Positions 61,408 through 64,000 of a DNA stretch of 64,000 bases are shown here, in pieces (positions within the stretch are counted from its first letter, which is position 1; every line of letters begins with the position of its first letter). Position numbers and translations under genes: made by a program. The stretch covers positions 62,001 to 126,000 of the forward strand of contig JACJYI010000009.1 in the NCBI GenBank assembly GCA_020636225.1. Direction: 5' to 3'. Origin of the DNA: Lewinellaceae bacterium. Lineage in GTDB: Bacteria > Bacteroidota > Bacteroidia > Chitinophagales > Saprospiraceae. The notes under the pieces are model-generated. The model saw only the letters and a list, made by a program, of their open reading frames with translations. It made no database searches and was not told the origin of the DNA.

Positions 61408-63837
61408 TTAACGCATCATCAACAAGGACTGACGCCAGGACTGACCATCCATCGTCCGGATCTCCACCTGGTATTGACCCGTTGACAGACCACCTAAATC
61501 GAAAACATGTCCTTCTGCCTGGTACACCTGTTGGCCAATGGCATCCCAGACGGTCAGGGAACATGACCCCAAATCGTCACGAAGGGCGATCCGGCCCGTC
61601 GTCGGATTGGGGGTGATCAGAAATGGCATCACGGCATTCCCTTCCGAACCTGTAGACGTCACCGGTTCCCGACATATCCATGTCGATCTGGTGGACAACG
61701 GCATCTCTGCCAGGGTCCCGGGCGAATAGGTATAGGCATCCATCGGTCGAACCTCCAGGCAGGTGCTCTCCTGGAAGGCCAGGTCAGGGTCCAGGGCAAA
61801 TCGGATATACGATGGAATCCATGGGCTATTCTGGCTCGGACCAGTGAAAGCCAGGTCTGTTCGACGGGGATCCACCTTCGACAGCAGATGGGGTTGGGAG
61901 GTGAATACCCCTTCCACCGTGAGGTCGTTCGGATGGTCCATCCCGAACCAGATCCCGAACGGATTCGGGGCGTTCAATGTGGGAAACAGCCAAAATGTGC
62001 TGTCCATCGATCCGATCCAAAGGGTATCCTCCACACTGGTCGATGTCGGGGCGAGCCGGAATTGATCTCCCCAGGACAGGTTCGGTTGATAGTCGAGATC
62101 AAACCTGCAATGCCAATAATTCAGCGCCACGGCAAATACATCCTCCTGATCGACCAAACCGTTGCCCGAACCATCCAGATGCACCAAGTCCTGGCCCACC
62201 ACACTGTTGACATTCCACGGATCACGGCCCTCTTGCCGCCAGGACATAGGAACCACTCCAGGTAGTCCCTCTTCGCCAAGATGGTGTCGAACCAGGATAA
62301 AATCTGCTCCATTGACCTGACCGTCCAGGTTGGCATCTCCCGGCCAGACCTTGTGATCATTCGGAGGATCAGTGACTCCATCTTCGCAGGCCGGCCAGTC
62401 GAAGGACCAATCGGACTGCAGATGCGCAGTATAGTTCTTCATGGATGAATACAATGCGATCCCATCCGTTATAGGATACTCATACAGAGAACTTATTGTG
62501 GCCAGATAAGCCCATTGCCCGGGCTTCAGGTCCTGGTCCAATTTGACCCGATGGAGATAGGTATATCCGGCTTCAGCCAGTTCATCGGACATTTCCCAGC
62601 CTCCCTGGCCAGGCGGGTCGGTAAAGGGGCCACTGGTATTGCCCTGAGACAGGACATTGTAGCCAATCCCCCCACTCGACAAGGCAGTGCCATCCTTCCA
62701 GCTACCCGTGAGCAGACGATAATATTCTTTGGCTGTTTCGGGTTTTGTGATCCCCGCCGGGAATCCCGGGGTTGGTTGATTCAGGAAATACATGGCACCT
62801 CCAATTTCCCGAAGATCCGATTTGTCGATCGTGAAGGCCTGAGGATGGACGGCGTAGACCTGATCGAAGAAGATCATTCCCTGGTCGCATTCGTCAAGGT
62901 CTGAATACAGGTAGGGAGTGTGAAATTCAGGTTCGAAACCGGCCTTCACCGTACATTCCAATTCGGGGCGGGTCCAAAACCCGATATGAAGGGAATCCAA
63001 TGGTTGGTTGTGGACAGAATGCACCAACAGATACGTCAGGATGGTGCGATTCGCATTGGCCCCCTGACCCGGACATCGAAGCGGCGAACGGAGCACATGG
63101 ATATTCAAGGGTATCGGGCTGGAGGATCTCAACGCCGGGTCATCCATGTCCCCCATGTGAAAGATGGAGTAGACGATTTCTGTCTGCACGTCGGGCAAGG
63201 TGGACAGGTAGTCATTGGGATGATCTCCATCCATCGGATCATAGATCCCATCCTTGTTCTGATCATAGAACGGAGCAACCATCTCTTCAAGATAGGGAAA
63301 GGGAAATCCATTGAATGCTTCGAAATACGGATTGCCATACCCGGGCCAGGCAAAGATGGACGGATACGTTCGGGGGTCTACTACCCCATCACTCACATCG
63401 TATCGAAAGGCCTGGACTTCACCAGCGGTAATCCGCCAGACCCTGTCCTGAAATGGGGCAACGGCTTGCTTGTCCACCTGTCCGGTGGCCGGGTCCAACG
63501 GGCCAGACTGGTATTGGGCGATCTGCTCGCTCTCATCCCCTACGGCGGCGATCGCCAGATTCAGTCCAGGAAGATATCCGCCAACCCAGAGGCCTTTCTT
63601 CCATTGGAAGGAGTAATCATAACCCTCATTTCGCAGCATTGCCGGTCCTCCCAGGATCATTCGACCGGGACCAGAGGTGACCAACAGATCATTTCCAGCC
63701 ATCGTATGTGGCACAATGGACAGATCGAGCAGGTGGGAGGTCTGTCCAATCCCTTGTTGGGGCAACCACAGGTTGATGACCAGCACCCAGATCCAGTAGC
63801 AACTGGCTGACCCTGTCTGGTCGCGATCGACGTACAT
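61408..63837 (-). CDS. T9SS type A surface protein with dockerin-like calcium motifs
   Basis: About 809 residues from the ATG at 63837, which precedes the signal segment (YWIWVLVINLWLPQQGIGQ); longer starts at 63846 or 63993 are possible. The N-terminal region contains a DQNKDGIYDPMDGDHPNDY calcium-binding-like loop found in many Bacteroidota secreted proteins. Near residues 525-600 there are two dockerin-like EF loops (GDANLDGQVNGADFILVRHH and LDGSGNGLVDQEDVFAVAL). The last 75 residues (FLITPNPTTGRIALRDD to SLLMM) are a type A sorting domain. No catalytic signature; probably a calcium-stabilised surface protein. Confidence 0.87.
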   Translation of the reverse strand: MYVDRDQTGSASCYWIWVLVINLWLPQQGIGQTSHLLDLSIVPHTMAGNDLLVTSGPGRMILGGPAMLRNEGYDYSFQWKKGLWVGGYLPGLNLAIAAVGDESEQIAQYQSGPLDPATGQVDKQAVAPFQDRVWRITAGEVQAFRYDVSDGVVDPRTYPSIFAWPGYGNPYFEAFNGFPFPYLEEMVAPFYDQNKDGIYDPMDGDHPNDYLSTLPDVQTEIVYSIFHMGDMDDPALRSSSPIPLNIHVLRSPLRCPGQGANANRTILTYLLVHSVHNQPLDSLHIGFWTRPELECTVKAGFEPEFHTPYLYSDLDECDQGMIFFDQVYAVHPQAFTIDKSDLREIGGAMYFLNQPTPGFPAGITKPETAKEYYRLLTGSWKDGTALSSGGIGYNVLSQGNTSGPFTDPPGQGGWEMSDELAEAGYTYLHRVKLDQDLKPGQWAYLATISSLYEYPITDGIALYSSMKNYTAHLQSDWSFDWPACEDGVTDPPNDHKVWPGDANLDGQVNGADFILVRHHLGEEGLPGVVPMSWRQEGRDPWNVNSVVGQDLVHLDGSGNGLVDQEDVFAVALNYWHCRFDLDYQPNLSWGDQFRLAPTSTSVEDTLWIGSMDSTFWLFPTLNAPNPFGIWFGMDHPNDLTVEGVFTSQPHLLSKVDPRRTDLAFTGPSQNSPWIPSYIRFALDPDLAFQESTCLEVRPMDAYTYSPGTLAEMPLSTRSTWICREPVTSTGSEGNAVMPFLITPNPTTGRIALRDDLGSCSLTVWDAIGQQVYQAEGHVFDLGGLSTGQYQVEIRTMDGQSWRQSLLMMR

Positions 63838-64000
63838 ATGGATCATTTGTCTCAACAAGCTAAGGATTCCGAGAATGTCAACTTCCGACAAAGACCTGAA
63901 ATGCCCAGCAGATGACCAATACAGTCTGCAACGCTGAACTATCCTGAATTCGATACTGCCATTGTGGCGCTTCATTTTCAATAATTTTGCCATTTTGACA

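Overview
The window looks like a chromosomal segment of a Bacteroidota bacterium, most likely Saprospiria (Saprospiraceae or Lewinellaceae-like). The evidence is the number of large exported proteins ending in type IX secretion (T9SS) sorting domains (six type A, one gliding-motility type B), the DUF4397, MORN-caspase and PKD architectures, start codons without Shine-Dalgarno sequences, and Bacteroidota-type TAnnTTTG -7 promoter elements close to starts.

Layout. 1-2826: a T9SS cargo gene split by a 1585-bp IS3-family element. 2.9-8.7 kb: housekeeping genes (pyruvate phosphate dikinase, a methyltransferase, TypA/BipA, ribosomal protein THX). 8.7-19.6 kb: three exported caspase-fold proteins (a metacaspase-like one with DUF4384 and two fused to TPRs), a pair of related membrane-anchored proteins and an M14 carboxypeptidase. 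19.6-25.2 kb: an outer-membrane barrel, a lytic transglycosylase and a DUF4397 tandem-repeat surface protein. 25.4-26.3 kb: a DUF1778/GNAT toxin-antitoxin pair with two palindromic operators. 26.4-29.6 kb: two exported MORN-caspase proteins. 29.6-36.7 kb: a DUF4920 lipoprotein, T9SS proteins, a rhodanese and a flavoprotein that lacks its redox centre. 36.7-38.0 kb: a non-coding stretch with palindromic repeats. 38-40.5 kb: small membrane proteins and an HD hydrolase. 40.7-43.9 kb: an Asp-box T9SS protein. 44.2-56.2 kb: eight same-strand genes that look like a sulfur-oxidation module. 56.4-58.6 kb: a TPR adenylate cyclase. 58.9-60.85 kb: a group II intron. 61-63.8 kb: a DUF962 protein and a T9SS protein.

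Two regions deserve attention. The first is the set of five exported caspase-fold proteins within 21 kb, all with the His-Cys dyad and four with an EF-hand-like loop at the same place after the catalytic Cys. The second is the 12-kb sulfur cluster: a porin, two YeeE/YedE-type sulfur transporters, two CstB-like persulfide dioxygenase-rhodanese proteins, a cytoplasmic SoeA-like molybdoenzyme, a fused SoeB-SoeC-like subunit and a SulP permease. Together they could carry sulfane sulfur through sulfite to exported sulfate. Functions are inferred from motifs and architecture; no database search was run.
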